From CAZTZY01 sp964617765 (GTDB lineage: Bacteria > Pseudomonadota > Gammaproteobacteria > Pseudomonadales > DT-91): a DNA stretch of 21,089 bases. Location of the stretch: NCBI GenBank assembly GCA_964617765.1, contig CAZTZY010000057.1, positions 1-21,089 on the forward strand, read 5' to 3'. Below the pieces are notes generated by a model that saw only the letters and a list, made by a program, of their open reading frames with translations, did not search any database and was not told the origin of the DNA. The position numbers and the translations under genes are program-made. Numbering within the stretch: position 1 is the first letter of the stretch; the number at the start of each line of letters is the position of its first letter. Positions 7,661 to 15,705 of the stretch are shown here, in pieces.

Positions 7661-8008
7661 GGGTTACCCGTAAAAATGGCGGTTATGCAATATGCTCATA
7701 GGCTTGATACAGTCCATCTAAGGCTGAGCGAGTGAAGACTTGTCTCTTGCAAATCTTGTTTTTGAGATTCAACTTACCTTCCTTGATTTCTTTCAACACA
7801 TTTTCAGGTCGAAATTCATTTTCCCCCTCCCGCCTTGCGGTTCTAGTCACGCTTTTAAAAACCATTGTGGATACTGATTTCAGTATTAAGCCGAGATAAA
7901 TATCGCCAATAAAAAGCAGCCGGCAAGTTCAATAAGCATGAATATAATACGTATAGCATCAATGCCCGGATTCTAACCTTTCTTTTTAGCCAGAATTATC
8001 AACAAAGA
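7661..8008. other. Intergenic region, one doubtful small ORF
   Basis: Between the DUF3570 gene and prpE (convergent). Apart from the doubtful minus-strand ORF 7683-7865 I see no gene. I found no clean rho-independent terminator for either neighbour here. Confidence 0.5.
7683..7865 (-). CDS. Doubtful small hypothetical protein or gene remnant
   Basis: A 60-codon frame from ATG 7865 encodes a basic, charged, soluble-looking peptide (RREGENEFRPENVLKEIKEG, then LNLKNKICKRQVFTRSALDG). The composition looks protein-like rather than random. However, no ribosome site precedes the ATG, and I know no matching family. It could be a small gene, the tail of a decayed gene, or chance. Confidence 0.25.
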   Translation of the reverse strand: MVFKSVTRTARREGENEFRPENVLKEIKEGKLNLKNKICKRQVFTRSALDGLYQAYEHIA

Positions 8009-9901
8009 TCAACGTGTGACCAAACCCATTTTTTCCATAATCGCGGCTATCTCCGGCACGCTGGCCGGGTCATCAATGGTGGATGGAATTGTGTATTCCT
8101 TGCCATCCGCAATTTGACGTAGCAGTTTGCGCAGGATTTTGCCCGAACGGGTTTTCGGCAAACGCGGTACCACTATGGCGGTTTTAAAGCTGGCTATACC
8201 ACCAATCTCCCTGCGCACCATAGCGGCTAACTCGGTTTCAAGCGTGGCATCGCTAATGTCGACGCCATTTTTCAGCAACACCAGGCCTACCGGCAACTGG
8301 CCTTTCAGTTCATCATGCACACCGATAACACAACACTCTGCAACAGCAGGATGGCTGGTAACAATTTCTTCCATCTCACCGGTAGAAAGCCTGTGACCGG
8401 CGACGTTAATCACATCATCGGTGCGACCCATGATAAATACATAACCGTCCTCATCGACATAACCGCCATCACCACTCACATAAAATCCGGGGTACGCCTT
8501 CAGGTAATCGTTTTTGAAGCGTTCAAAATCTCGCCATATCGTCGGCAAGCAACTCGGTGGCAAGGGTAGCTTGAGTGCAATACTGCCTTGCTTGCCCTGC
8601 GGTAATTCATTGCCTTCTTCATCGAGGATATGGATATTAAAACCAGGCATGGGCACCGTCCATGAACCCGGTTTTGGCTCTTTCATTTCCACACCGGTAA
8701 GGTTGCCACAAATGGCCCAGCCAGTTTCGGTTTGCCACCAATGGTCTATAACAGGTTTACCGAGGGTGTCTTTTACCCAATGGTAAGTGGTGGGATCAAG
8801 GCGCTCTCCGGCCATAAAAATGGTTCTGAGTTGCGAAAGATCGTGTGTTTTCAATAACAGTGAATCAGGGTCTTCCTTGCGGATAGCGCGAAAGGCTGTG
8901 GGGGCTGCAAATAGCGCATTTACCTTATATTCAGCACACACACGCCAGAACGCACCGGCATCGGGGGTTTTTATCGGCTTGCCTTCATACACAATGGTAG
9001 TGCAACCGGCAAGCAAGGGCGCATAGACAATATAGGAATGTCCTACCACCCAACCGACATCAGAAGCTGCCCAGAACACATCACCAGGTTCAATATTATA
9101 CACGGCCTTCATGCTGTATTTCAGTGCTACTGCATGACCGCCATTATCGCGCACTACCCCCTTTGGCTTTCCGGTAGTTCCGGAAGTGTAAAGGATGTAC
9201 AAGGGGTCTGTACCTTTCACCGGCACACAATCAGCGGGTGTTGCGCTGGCCATTGCTGTTGCCCAGTCGATATCGCGGCCAGCCTGTAAATCTGCCTGTA
9301 ATTGCTGGCGCTGGAACACTATACAACTGCCAGGTTTGAACGCCGATTTTGTAATCGCCTCATCTAACAGTGGCTTGTAGGGGATAACATGGCTCACTTC
9401 CACACCACAGGAAGCACTCACCACAACTTTCGGTTCGGCATCTTCAATACGCACTGCCAGTTCATGCGGGGCAAAACCGCCAAATACCACGGAATGAATG
9501 GCACCCAAACGTGCTACGGCCAGCATCGCAATCACCGCTTGTGGAATCATCGGCATATAAATCACCACACGATCGCCCTTGGTCACACCCTGGCTTTTTA
9601 ACACCCCTGCAAACGAGGCAACTTCATCGCGCAACTGCCGATAGGTATATTGCTGTTTGGTATTAGTGACCGGAGAATCGTAGATCAACGCGGTTTGTTC
9701 GGCACGGCCATTCGCCACATGAAAATCCAGGGCCAGATATGCTGTATTCAGTTCACCATCGGCAAACCAGCGTTCCATACCGTTATTATCCTTGCTTAAC
9801 ACCTGCTGAGGCTGCTTAAACCACGCCAGCGCTTCGGCTTTTTCTCCCCAGAACAGTTCTGGTGTATGAATGGATTTTGTATATTCAGAAAAATATGACA
9901 T
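8009..9901 (-). CDS. prpE: Propionyl-CoA synthetase (propionate-CoA ligase)
   Basis: The 630-residue enzyme has the full length of the PrpE/acetyl-CoA synthetase family and activates propionate (or acetate) to the acyl-CoA through an acyl-AMP intermediate in the cytoplasm. The sequence shows the N-terminal cap (ELFWGEKAEALAWFKQPQQV), the P-loop-like AMP site LYILYTSGTTGKPKGVVRDN, whose VVRDNGGH ending is typical of PrpE rather than Acs, the WWQTETGW motif, the hinge GRTDDVINVAGHRLSTGEMEE, and the C-terminal catalytic Lys588 in KTRSGKILRK, the usual acetylation site. The ribosome site is weak (AGG about 10 nt before ATG 9901). It stands alone, without the methylcitrate cycle genes, and is divergent from a symporter family gene. 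PrpE is preferred over Acs on sequence; exact substrate not shown. Confidence 0.92.
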   Translation of the reverse strand: MSYFSEYTKSIHTPELFWGEKAEALAWFKQPQQVLSKDNNGMERWFADGELNTAYLALDFHVANGRAEQTALIYDSPVTNTKQQYTYRQLRDEVASFAGVLKSQGVTKGDRVVIYMPMIPQAVIAMLAVARLGAIHSVVFGGFAPHELAVRIEDAEPKVVVSASCGVEVSHVIPYKPLLDEAITKSAFKPGSCIVFQRQQLQADLQAGRDIDWATAMASATPADCVPVKGTDPLYILYTSGTTGKPKGVVRDNGGHAVALKYSMKAVYNIEPGDVFWAASDVGWVVGHSYIVYAPLLAGCTTIVYEGKPIKTPDAGAFWRVCAEYKVNALFAAPTAFRAIRKEDPDSLLLKTHDLSQLRTIFMAGERLDPTTYHWVKDTLGKPVIDHWWQTETGWAICGNLTGVEMKEPKPGSWTVPMPGFNIHILDEEGNELPQGKQGSIALKLPLPPSCLPTIWRDFERFKNDYLKAYPGFYVSGDGGYVDEDGYVFIMGRTDDVINVAGHRLSTGEMEEIVTSHPAVAECCVIGVHDELKGQLPVGLVLLKNGVDISDATLETELAAMVRREIGGIASFKTAIVVPRLPKTRSGKILRKLLRQIADGKEYTIPSTIDDPASVPEIAAIMEKMGLVTR

Positions 9902-10027
9902 TGCAGTAAACCTGATTGGAATATTCCATCTATTACTTTAGCCTATGGATCGTATTTTAGCGTCTTTTAATCAGCCAACCGGCACTATATTTCTCCACCA
10001 TCAATGTCTACACTAATATTGTTTATT

Positions 10028-10040
10028 TCATTATTAATGA
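10028..10040. promoter_or_regulatory. Short perfect inverted repeat in prpE/transporter divergent region
   Basis: TCATTA-T-TAATGA (10028-10040) is a perfect dyad in the 174-bp gap between divergent prpE and the symporter gene. It is AT-rich and could arise by chance, so an operator role is only a possibility. Confidence 0.25.
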
Positions 10041-10075
10041 TAAAAAATTCTGACTGAATAACTACAGGTTTAACT

Positions 10076-11008
10076 ATGGATAATTTTCTTGGCCGTTTTG
10101 CCAATGCCTTCCCGTTCATTGTGTTTGGTTGCAGTGCCCTGGCCTTATGGCACCCCGCGCTGTTTACCTGGTTCACCGGGCCTTGGATTACCTATGGCCT
10201 TGGCATCATCATGCTGGGCATGGGCATTACCCTTACAGCAGAAGATTTTACCCGCGTATTGAAATTTCCTTCGTGGGTATTTGCTGGCGTTTTATTGCAA
10301 TATACAGTGATGCCGTTATCCGGCTGGGCGATTGCCAAATTGTTGGCACTACCCGATAACTATGCTGTGGGTTTGATCCTGGTGGCCTGTTGCCCTGGTG
10401 GCACAGCTTCGAATGTGGTCAGTTATCTGGCGCGTGCCAACGTGGCTCTTTCGGTGACTCTCACCACACTCTCTACCATAATAGCAGTCGCCATGACACC
10501 ATGGCTAACATCTCAACTTGCTGGCTCGCTAATGCCCATTGATGGCTGGGGCCTCTTTGTATCAACCTTGCAAGTTGTATTGTTACCTGTAGCGTTGGGC
10601 GTTATTTTAAATCGTTTCATGCCCAAACTCACCGTGCAGGTAATTCGGGTTAGCCCTTCCATTGCGGTATTGGTGATTGCGCTGATTGTAGCTTCCGTAC
10701 TGGGTGCCGGTCGCGAACAAGTTCTTACTGCCGGGCCGCGCCTGGTTCTTGCGGTGTTTTTGTTACATGCCAGCGGCTTTGGTTTTGGTTATCTTTTGTC
10801 AAAAATCTGGAATCGCAGTGAAACAGTTGCCAGAACCATCTCTATTGAAGTAGGAATGCAGAACTCTGGCCTCGGCGCACATCTGGCGCGCACACATTTC
10901 CCGACAGGTTCGGGTGTAGATATCCCCAGCGCCATTTCAGCACTAACGCATTGCATGATAGGCAGTTTGCTGGCAGCAATCTGGCGCAGGATAACGCCAA
11001 AAGATTGA
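10076..11008 (+). CDS. Bile acid:sodium symporter (BASS) family transporter
   Basis: The 310-residue protein is almost wholly hydrophobic with about nine membrane segments, the usual size and layout of the BASS/SBF family. Family motifs are visible: GLGIIMLGMGITLTAEDF in the second segment region, QYTVMPLSGWAIAK, LVACCPGGTASNVVSYLARAN (the crossover region with the ligand and sodium site), and ISIEVGMQNSGLGAHLA in the C-terminal half. It most resembles the YocS/PanS branch, which moves organic anions such as ketopantoate; the substrate here is unknown. Location: inner membrane. AGG lies about 8 nt before ATG. The shared 174-bp divergent region with prpE hints at common control, perhaps for short organic acids, but that is inference. 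Confidence 0.88.
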   Translation: MDNFLGRFANAFPFIVFGCSALALWHPALFTWFTGPWITYGLGIIMLGMGITLTAEDFTRVLKFPSWVFAGVLLQYTVMPLSGWAIAKLLALPDNYAVGLILVACCPGGTASNVVSYLARANVALSVTLTTLSTIIAVAMTPWLTSQLAGSLMPIDGWGLFVSTLQVVLLPVALGVILNRFMPKLTVQVIRVSPSIAVLVIALIVASVLGAGREQVLTAGPRLVLAVFLLHASGFGFGYLLSKIWNRSETVARTISIEVGMQNSGLGAHLARTHFPTGSGVDIPSAISALTHCMIGSLLAAIWRRITPKD

Positions 11009-11121
11009 ATTGTAGCTGAATGAATAAAGGATATTTCTAAATACAGCGATGGATCTAACACTGGCATTAATAATTATTTTTATTTCCGCGCCAGAACAGT
11101 GTAACGATGAATAACAATTTT

Positions 11122-11592
11122 TTAAGAAGCGCTGCCAGTTTTTTTTGCATTACTGCGACGCAACTCTTTCACCATCAAACCCACTACCAGGATATTTATA
11201 ACCAGAGCCAAAACCGTCAACCTGCCACCACCATGAAATAGCTCATAGATCTCGAGGGGAATATAAATAGAACCACTAATGGCAGCAAACCATTCGGCCC
11301 AGCGTTTGCAATACCATAACCCATACGCCTCAATAAAACGCACCAGTGAATAGGTTAAAGCAATAGCTGCCATCAAGGCCAGTCGGGCATCGGTGAGTTG
11401 CCTGGCATATTCAACAAAAATATTGGGGTAATGATGCGCAGGATTCAAATGCATATGTAAAACCAGTTCTTCAACAAAGTGCTGGATATCCACATGAGTG
11501 AAAGACATTACGCCTATTCCCGCCAATAGCACTACAAGGCCTTTGGTGGCTTCAAGCAGAACAACAAGACGAATAGTGGGAGATGAACGCAT
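11122..11592 (-). CDS. DUF2127 family inner-membrane protein
   Basis: The 156-residue protein has about four membrane segments (residues 9-27, 70-85, 100-115 and 124-142). The conserved DUF2127 core is clear: LVRFIEAYGLWYCKRWAEWFAAISGSIYIPLEIYEL, with the aromatic and Glu residues typical of the family. A His-rich loop (LHMHLNPAHHYPN) follows the first segment. Biochemical function of DUF2127 is not known. The ATG at 11592 lacks a recognisable Shine-Dalgarno sequence. It converges with the BASS transporter gene and is probably transcribed alone. Confidence 0.85.
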   Translation of the reverse strand: MRSSPTIRLVVLLEATKGLVVLLAGIGVMSFTHVDIQHFVEELVLHMHLNPAHHYPNIFVEYARQLTDARLALMAAIALTYSLVRFIEAYGLWYCKRWAEWFAAISGSIYIPLEIYELFHGGGRLTVLALVINILVVGLMVKELRRSNAKKTGSAS

Positions 11593-12208
11593 AAATTTTT
11601 GTTAACAATGTATATAAAAAACGTTATCGCATCATAGATAACAGCTATCGATATGACCAGAAATAATTGTTGATGGTCATGTTATTTGGGCAGGCAGCAA
11701 CAAAAGCCTTTATGATTTTATTATCAGTATTTCCATCGAACCCTAGCCTATTTAGGGCATCACAAAAAATTCGGGACTTTTTCACGAAAACCGGAATTCA
11801 TCGTGAGATGAATCCAGTCTAGAAGATGTCAATGCTGATTTGAACAAAGAGCTTAAGTATCTATTACCAGAAATGAGCGTTTTTCAGTATTATCGTCATT
11901 ATTCATAGTCACCTGAAGCTGATTTTGATGACTGGTTTTTTAGTTCCGCCAGAAGGTCTGCATCCAACACCTCTGCATTCAACCTGTTGCCATACTTACG
12001 TGCTATCTTTTCTCTCGTCCATGCCTTATAAGGTTCCACACGAATGCATATCTATACCATTAATATCCAGATTTTTGTAAAGACATTACTGTTTTATAAT
12101 GCTTGTAATGCTTGAAAAGGAACGCCCACTTCAGCTGGCTGGAAAACAATAATAAGTGCAGGTTTATATATATTTTATCCCTGAAATAAATAGTAGGGTT
12201 TTAGACGA
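11593..12208. other. Gene-poor 0.6-kb region with inverted repeats and short ORF remnants
   Basis: No full gene is visible. The stretch holds ATGACCA/TGGTCAT (11653-11659 and 11674-11680), CCCTA/TAGGG (11741-11745 and 11753-11757), and two short protein-like frames that end close together on opposite strands (plus-strand stop about 11910, minus-strand stop 11899-11901). A perfect TATAAT (12095-12100) stands 108 bp before the hydrolase gene, but the nearest -35-like hexamer (TTGTAA, 12075-12080) is only 14 bp away. The region looks like decayed sequence. Confidence 0.45.
11899..12051 (-). pseudogene. Possible gene remnant, about 47 codons
   Basis: On the minus strand a frame after a TAG (12052-12054) reads RVEPYKAWTREKIARKYGNR, then LNAEVLDADLLAELKNQSS..., ending at TAA 11899. 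The composition (charged, helical) looks like true protein sequence, yet there is no ATG or ribosome site; only a GTG at 12037-12039 could start it. I do not recognise the parent family. It may be the C-terminal remnant of a lost gene. Confidence 0.3.
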
Positions 12209-13180
12209 ATGATAGACGATTATGTAGCAACCGGCCTGTTTAAAAACGGGCATTACAATACCCTGTTTGCGCATTATTTTGGCAAGGTCAAACGCTTGCC
12301 TTTTATTCGCGAACCTTTTGCACATCCCCTGGGTTTTACTTTATTCCTGGATTGGGTAAAAGCTGGGAATGAGCGTCTGGTGATTTTTTCCCATGGCCTG
12401 GAATCCAATTCCTATGCGCGTTATATCCAGACCATGGGCCGCAGCTTACTGGACTCTAGATATGATGTGTTAGCCTGGAACCTGCGCAATTGCGCTGAGG
12501 GCGAACCCTACCAAAAAAATGCGCACTATCATTCTGGCATCAGTGAAGATCTGGATCTGGTGATAGAACATGTACTGGCCACACACCAGTATCAACAGAT
12601 TGTACTGGTAGGTTTCAGCATGGGCGGTAACATTATGCTGAAATATCTTGGTGAAAAAGGTGCAAAACTTCCCGGTGAAATTAAACGTGCTGTAGCGATA
12701 TCCACACCGCTGGATTTATTAAGTTGTTCTTATGTGCTGCTGCAATTTCCGCATATTTTTTACGGACGTCACTTCCTGAAAACCATTTTACACAAAGTGC
12801 GCGAGCAACGCGAAAATGTAGAAGCGTTAGGTCTTGATGTTGACCAATTATTGCAAAGCAAAAACCTGCGTGATTTTGATCATCTGTTCACTGCCAAAGT
12901 ACATGGCTTTAACAGCCAGGATCATTATTATACCTCGGCCAGCTCAAAACCTTTGTTGCACAACATTGTCATACCGACTTTACTGCTCAATGCCTTTGAC
13001 GATCCTATTCTGGCGCCTGAATGTTATCCAACATCAGAAGAAATCAACAATCCATTGATAGAGGTGTTGTACACGAAATATGGTGGGCATGTAGGCTTTA
13101 ATACGCAGGAAAAAACCGAAGTAAAATGGATTGAAAACAAGGTTACACGGTTTTTATTAGGGCAAACAGTGGCAGAGTAA
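12209..13180 (+). CDS. YheT-like alpha/beta hydrolase
   Basis: The 323-residue cytoplasmic enzyme has the alpha/beta hydrolase fold of the YheT/ABHD1-3 (UPF0017) group. Visible features are the oxyanion segment VIFSHGLESNSYARYIQ, the region LAWNLRNCAEGE (family version of NxRGC), the nucleophile elbow GFSMGGN with Ser137, the acid in LLNAFDDP (Asp264 or Asp265), and His294 in GGHVGF. Family members act as esterases or lipases on unknown acyl substrates. Length is normal. Start ATG 12209; the nearest purine run (TAGGG) is rather far (about 11 nt). It is monocistronic and converges with the NemA-like gene across a large inverted repeat. Confidence 0.85.
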   Translation: MIDDYVATGLFKNGHYNTLFAHYFGKVKRLPFIREPFAHPLGFTLFLDWVKAGNERLVIFSHGLESNSYARYIQTMGRSLLDSRYDVLAWNLRNCAEGEPYQKNAHYHSGISEDLDLVIEHVLATHQYQQIVLVGFSMGGNIMLKYLGEKGAKLPGEIKRAVAISTPLDLLSCSYVLLQFPHIFYGRHFLKTILHKVREQRENVEALGLDVDQLLQSKNLRDFDHLFTAKVHGFNSQDHYYTSASSKPLLHNIVIPTLLLNAFDDPILAPECYPTSEEINNPLIEVLYTKYGGHVGFNTQEKTEVKWIENKVTRFLLGQTVAE

Positions 13181-13235
13181 CGTACTTATGTACCGGCAAA
13201 GCATAAAACTTGCCTCTGCCCTGATACTTAAGCCA

Positions 13236-13377
13236 CCTCTGAATAACTGTCAGAACCCTTCACAATGTCAGGGCAGTCTCCGCGAGAAATCTGACAACCA
13301 GAATTAAAAAGATTCTTCACGGAGTTTACCCTGACGTTAAGAAGGGCTCAGAATGACCAAAGGAAAGTATTCAGAGA
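13236..13377. repeat. Large imperfect inverted repeat between convergent genes
   Basis: Two arms of about 55-60 bp are complementary in colinear blocks: CTCTGAATA (13237-13245) with TATTCAGAG (13368-13376), GTCA (13249-13252) with TGAC (13354-13357), CCCTTC (13256-13261) with GAAGGG (13341-13346), GTCAGGG (13267-13273) with CCCTGAC (13329-13335), and CTCCG (13278-13282) with CGGAG (13320-13324). The right arm read on the minus strand (GTCATTCTGAGCCCTTC, ending GAAGAATCTTTTT) resembles the TCATTCTGAG...GAAGAATCT repeats scattered in many bacterial genomes. It ends 5 bp before the NemA-like gene stop and could act as a two-way terminator or be a miniature repeat element. Confidence 0.75.
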
Positions 13378-13381
13378 ATCC

Positions 13382-14431
13382 CTAAAGCGCCGGATAATCG
13401 GTATAACCCAAATCACCCTTGGCATATACCGTATCCCAAACCACTTCATTTAGCGGCGCATTACTGGAAAAACGTGCAGGCAGATCAGGATTGGCAATAA
13501 ACAAACTGCCGAACGATGCCGCATCAGCAACACCCTTTTCAATCAAGCGTTCGGCAGATTCCCTGGTAAGCCGTTCATTGGTGATACACACACCACCAAA
13601 CGCCTTTTTGATATCGGCAAGAATACTGTCAGGGCCTTCGTATTCACGAACAAAAAGAAACGCAATGTGCTTTTTAGCCAACTCACTGGCGACATAACAA
13701 AAGGTTGCCTTTGGATTCGAATCTTTCATATCAGATGCATCGCCGCGCGGGGCTAGATGCACACCTACCTTGTCGGCACCCCACACAGAAACCACGGCAT
13801 CGGTTACTTCCATCAACAAGCGTGCGCGGTTTTCTATCGAGCCACCGTATTGGTCTGTGCGAATATTGGTGCCATCCTGCAAAAACTGGTCAATAAGGTA
13901 ACCGTTAGCCGCATGAATCTCTACCCCGTCAAAACCGGCTAATTGCGCATTCTCTGCACCTTTACGATAAGTCTCTACCACACCGCTGATTTCAGCCGTT
14001 TCCAGCGCCCTGGGCGTTACAAAATCGGTTTCTGGCCGCACCAGGCTAACCCTGCCAGCGGGTTTGATGGCCGATGGCGCAACCGGCAATTCACCATTAA
14101 GGAACATGGGATGTGAAATACGGCCCACATGCCATAGCTGCAATAAAATCTTGCCACCGGCAGCATGCACGGCTGCAGTAATTTTCTTCCAGCCCGCCAC
14201 CTGTTCAGCTGACCAGATACCCGGCGTATCGGCATAACCGATTCCCATAGGGGTCACCGAAGTCGCTTCCGAAAGAATAAGCCCGGCACTGGCACGCTGA
14301 ACGTAATAATTTAACATGACATCATTCGGAACACGTACTACACCTGCGCGGGAGCGGGTTAATGGCGCCATGATGATCCTGTTTTTAAGTTTTAAGGATC
14401 CGATGGTGATTGGTTCGAAAAGTATAGACAT
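13382..14431 (-). CDS. NADH:flavin oxidoreductase, old yellow enzyme (NemA-like)
   Basis: This 349-residue FMN enzyme of the OYE family reduces activated C=C bonds or nitro groups (enals, quinones, N-ethylmaleimide, nitroaromatics) with NAD(P)H in the cytoplasm. The sequence shows the FMN entry motif (NRIIMAPLTRSRAG), LQLWHVGRISHP with Gln98, the substrate-binding pair His173 and Asn176 in EIHAANGYLIDQFL, RTDQYGGSIENRARL, and the FMN phosphate loops AFGG and FGSLFIANPDL. The usual Arg in the G(V/I)RLSP segment is His225 (VGVHLAPRGD), a variant that I believe occurs in a subgroup. GAGGG lies about 8 nt before ATG 14431. The neighbouring AraC gene on the same strand may control it. Exact substrate unknown. 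Confidence 0.9.
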   Translation of the reverse strand: MSILFEPITIGSLKLKNRIIMAPLTRSRAGVVRVPNDVMLNYYVQRASAGLILSEATSVTPMGIGYADTPGIWSAEQVAGWKKITAAVHAAGGKILLQLWHVGRISHPMFLNGELPVAPSAIKPAGRVSLVRPETDFVTPRALETAEISGVVETYRKGAENAQLAGFDGVEIHAANGYLIDQFLQDGTNIRTDQYGGSIENRARLLMEVTDAVVSVWGADKVGVHLAPRGDASDMKDSNPKATFCYVASELAKKHIAFLFVREYEGPDSILADIKKAFGGVCITNERLTRESAERLIEKGVADAASFGSLFIANPDLPARFSSNAPLNEVVWDTVYAKGDLGYTDYPAL

Positions 14432-14555
14432 GATTTTTACCCTCTAAAGTTAAGCAATGCAGTGATGATAAGCTCTATTGGCTGAAAATTGAAATTAACA
14501 TGCCTTAACCACACAATCAGTCTGGCTTCTTGTTTTTTGAATGCCCTGTGTACCA

Positions 14556-14578
14556 AAAACAGTGCCCACTTGTGGGTG
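14556..14578 (-). terminator. Possible terminator after the AraC gene
   Basis: On the minus strand, downstream of the AraC-type gene, CCCAC-AA-GTGGG (plus 14565-14576, effectively a CCCA/TGGG stem with a 4-nt loop) is followed after about five bases by TTTTT. The stem is short, so this is a weak candidate. It would separate the AraC gene from the NemA-like gene. Confidence 0.35.
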
Positions 14579-14628
14579 TCCACGTATTTTTCCGTATTTT
14601 CCTGCCGTTTTAATTGAGACGAGGTGAT

Positions 14629-15645
14629 TTACTGCACTTGATTATTCGCACGCCAAACTCCCGGAGATACACCCATAATCCTCTTGAACGCTCGGCTAAA
14701 TGCAGCAACGTTTTCATACCCCATGGACGACGAAATTTTGTCAATATTACTTTGTGGCAGGATCAAAAGTTTGCCGGCCAAATACATTCGCCACTGAGTA
14801 ACATAACTCATTGGGCTCATGCCCATGATTTGACTAAAGCGCGCTGCAAAACGCGATGGTGACAAGTGACTGAGTTCAGCCATGCTGGAAACAGACCACA
14901 TATAATCGGGTTGCAAGTGTACGGCATTAATTACCTGTGCAACCAAGGGCTCTTTTATAGCATGTAGCCAACCACTGCTATTGGCATTGCTGGATTGAAT
15001 GTATGCACCTATGGAGTTGGCACAGAGCAGTTCAAGATAGCGACCGACTATGTAGTCATGAGCATAAGATGGATGTGCGAGCTCACTGAGCAGTAAGTCT
15101 ATGATCGCTTTTATAGATGGGTGCGGATTTTGCCCTGTGTGTTTTGTTGAGAGTTTGAGAACGGGCGGGAGTGCTTCAAATAACGGGTTACACGTTGTGT
15201 TATGCAGTTGAAATACCCCACACAACAATGAAGTCGATTGCAGCTCGTTTTCTTTTGTTGGCTTAAATATGTTCTGGCGACTCTGCATAATCGTTTCGAA
15301 AGGGTGGGCCGGCGTACTTGAGCCTTGGAATATGGTGTGTGCCTGGCCTGAGTAACAAATCACCATCTCGCCCTCATAAGCTGTGTGACGATCGCCATTT
15401 TCCAGCTCGATAACGATTGATCCCCGCTGCACGAGGTGAAACGCCGCAATATGCGTGCGGGAATTGCCGGCCAGTTTTTCAGCTAATATCTTGTGGCCGG
15501 GAATGGATACCGCCCACGGAGCTACATAGCCCTCGTTCAGTAACACGCTGCCCGATACCTGCATGGAACGCAGCAATTCACTGATTATATCGACTTCTTC
15601 ATATTTTTCAGTCGTTTCTGCATTGATATCAGTATTATTAGCCAT
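14629..15645 (-). CDS. AraC family regulator with cupin-type N-terminal domain
   Basis: The 338-residue protein has an N-terminal cupin-like sensor (AraC cupin_6 type, about residues 20-210) with FHLVQRGSIVIELENGDRH, YEGEMVICYSGQAHTI and the family's typical LLCGVFQLHN segment, then a C-terminal double helix-turn-helix (about residues 235-335): WSVSSMAELSHLSPSRFAARFSQIMGMSPMSYV and IDKISSSMGYENVAAFSRAFKRIMGVSPGVWR. GAGG is 5 nt before ATG 15645. It is divergent, across 60 bp, from the membrane protein/tautomerase run and lies just upstream of the NemA-like gene, so either or both are likely targets. Relatives commonly control genes for small reactive organic compounds; the effector here is unknown. 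Confidence 0.9.
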   Translation of the reverse strand: MANNTDINAETTEKYEEVDIISELLRSMQVSGSVLLNEGYVAPWAVSIPGHKILAEKLAGNSRTHIAAFHLVQRGSIVIELENGDRHTAYEGEMVICYSGQAHTIFQGSSTPAHPFETIMQSRQNIFKPTKENELQSTSLLCGVFQLHNTTCNPLFEALPPVLKLSTKHTGQNPHPSIKAIIDLLLSELAHPSYAHDYIVGRYLELLCANSIGAYIQSSNANSSGWLHAIKEPLVAQVINAVHLQPDYMWSVSSMAELSHLSPSRFAARFSQIMGMSPMSYVTQWRMYLAGKLLILPQSNIDKISSSMGYENVAAFSRAFKRIMGVSPGVWRANNQVQ

Positions 15646-15705
15646 AGTTACCTCTATTTCCGTAGTTCATACTGCAATCTTACACACTCACAGAGGAATT
15701 GCACC

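Noticed and set aside
8009..9901. Numerous plus-strand frames of 60-90 codons opposite prpE
   Set aside because: All overlap a full-length conserved enzyme and show no domain, signal or ribosome site.
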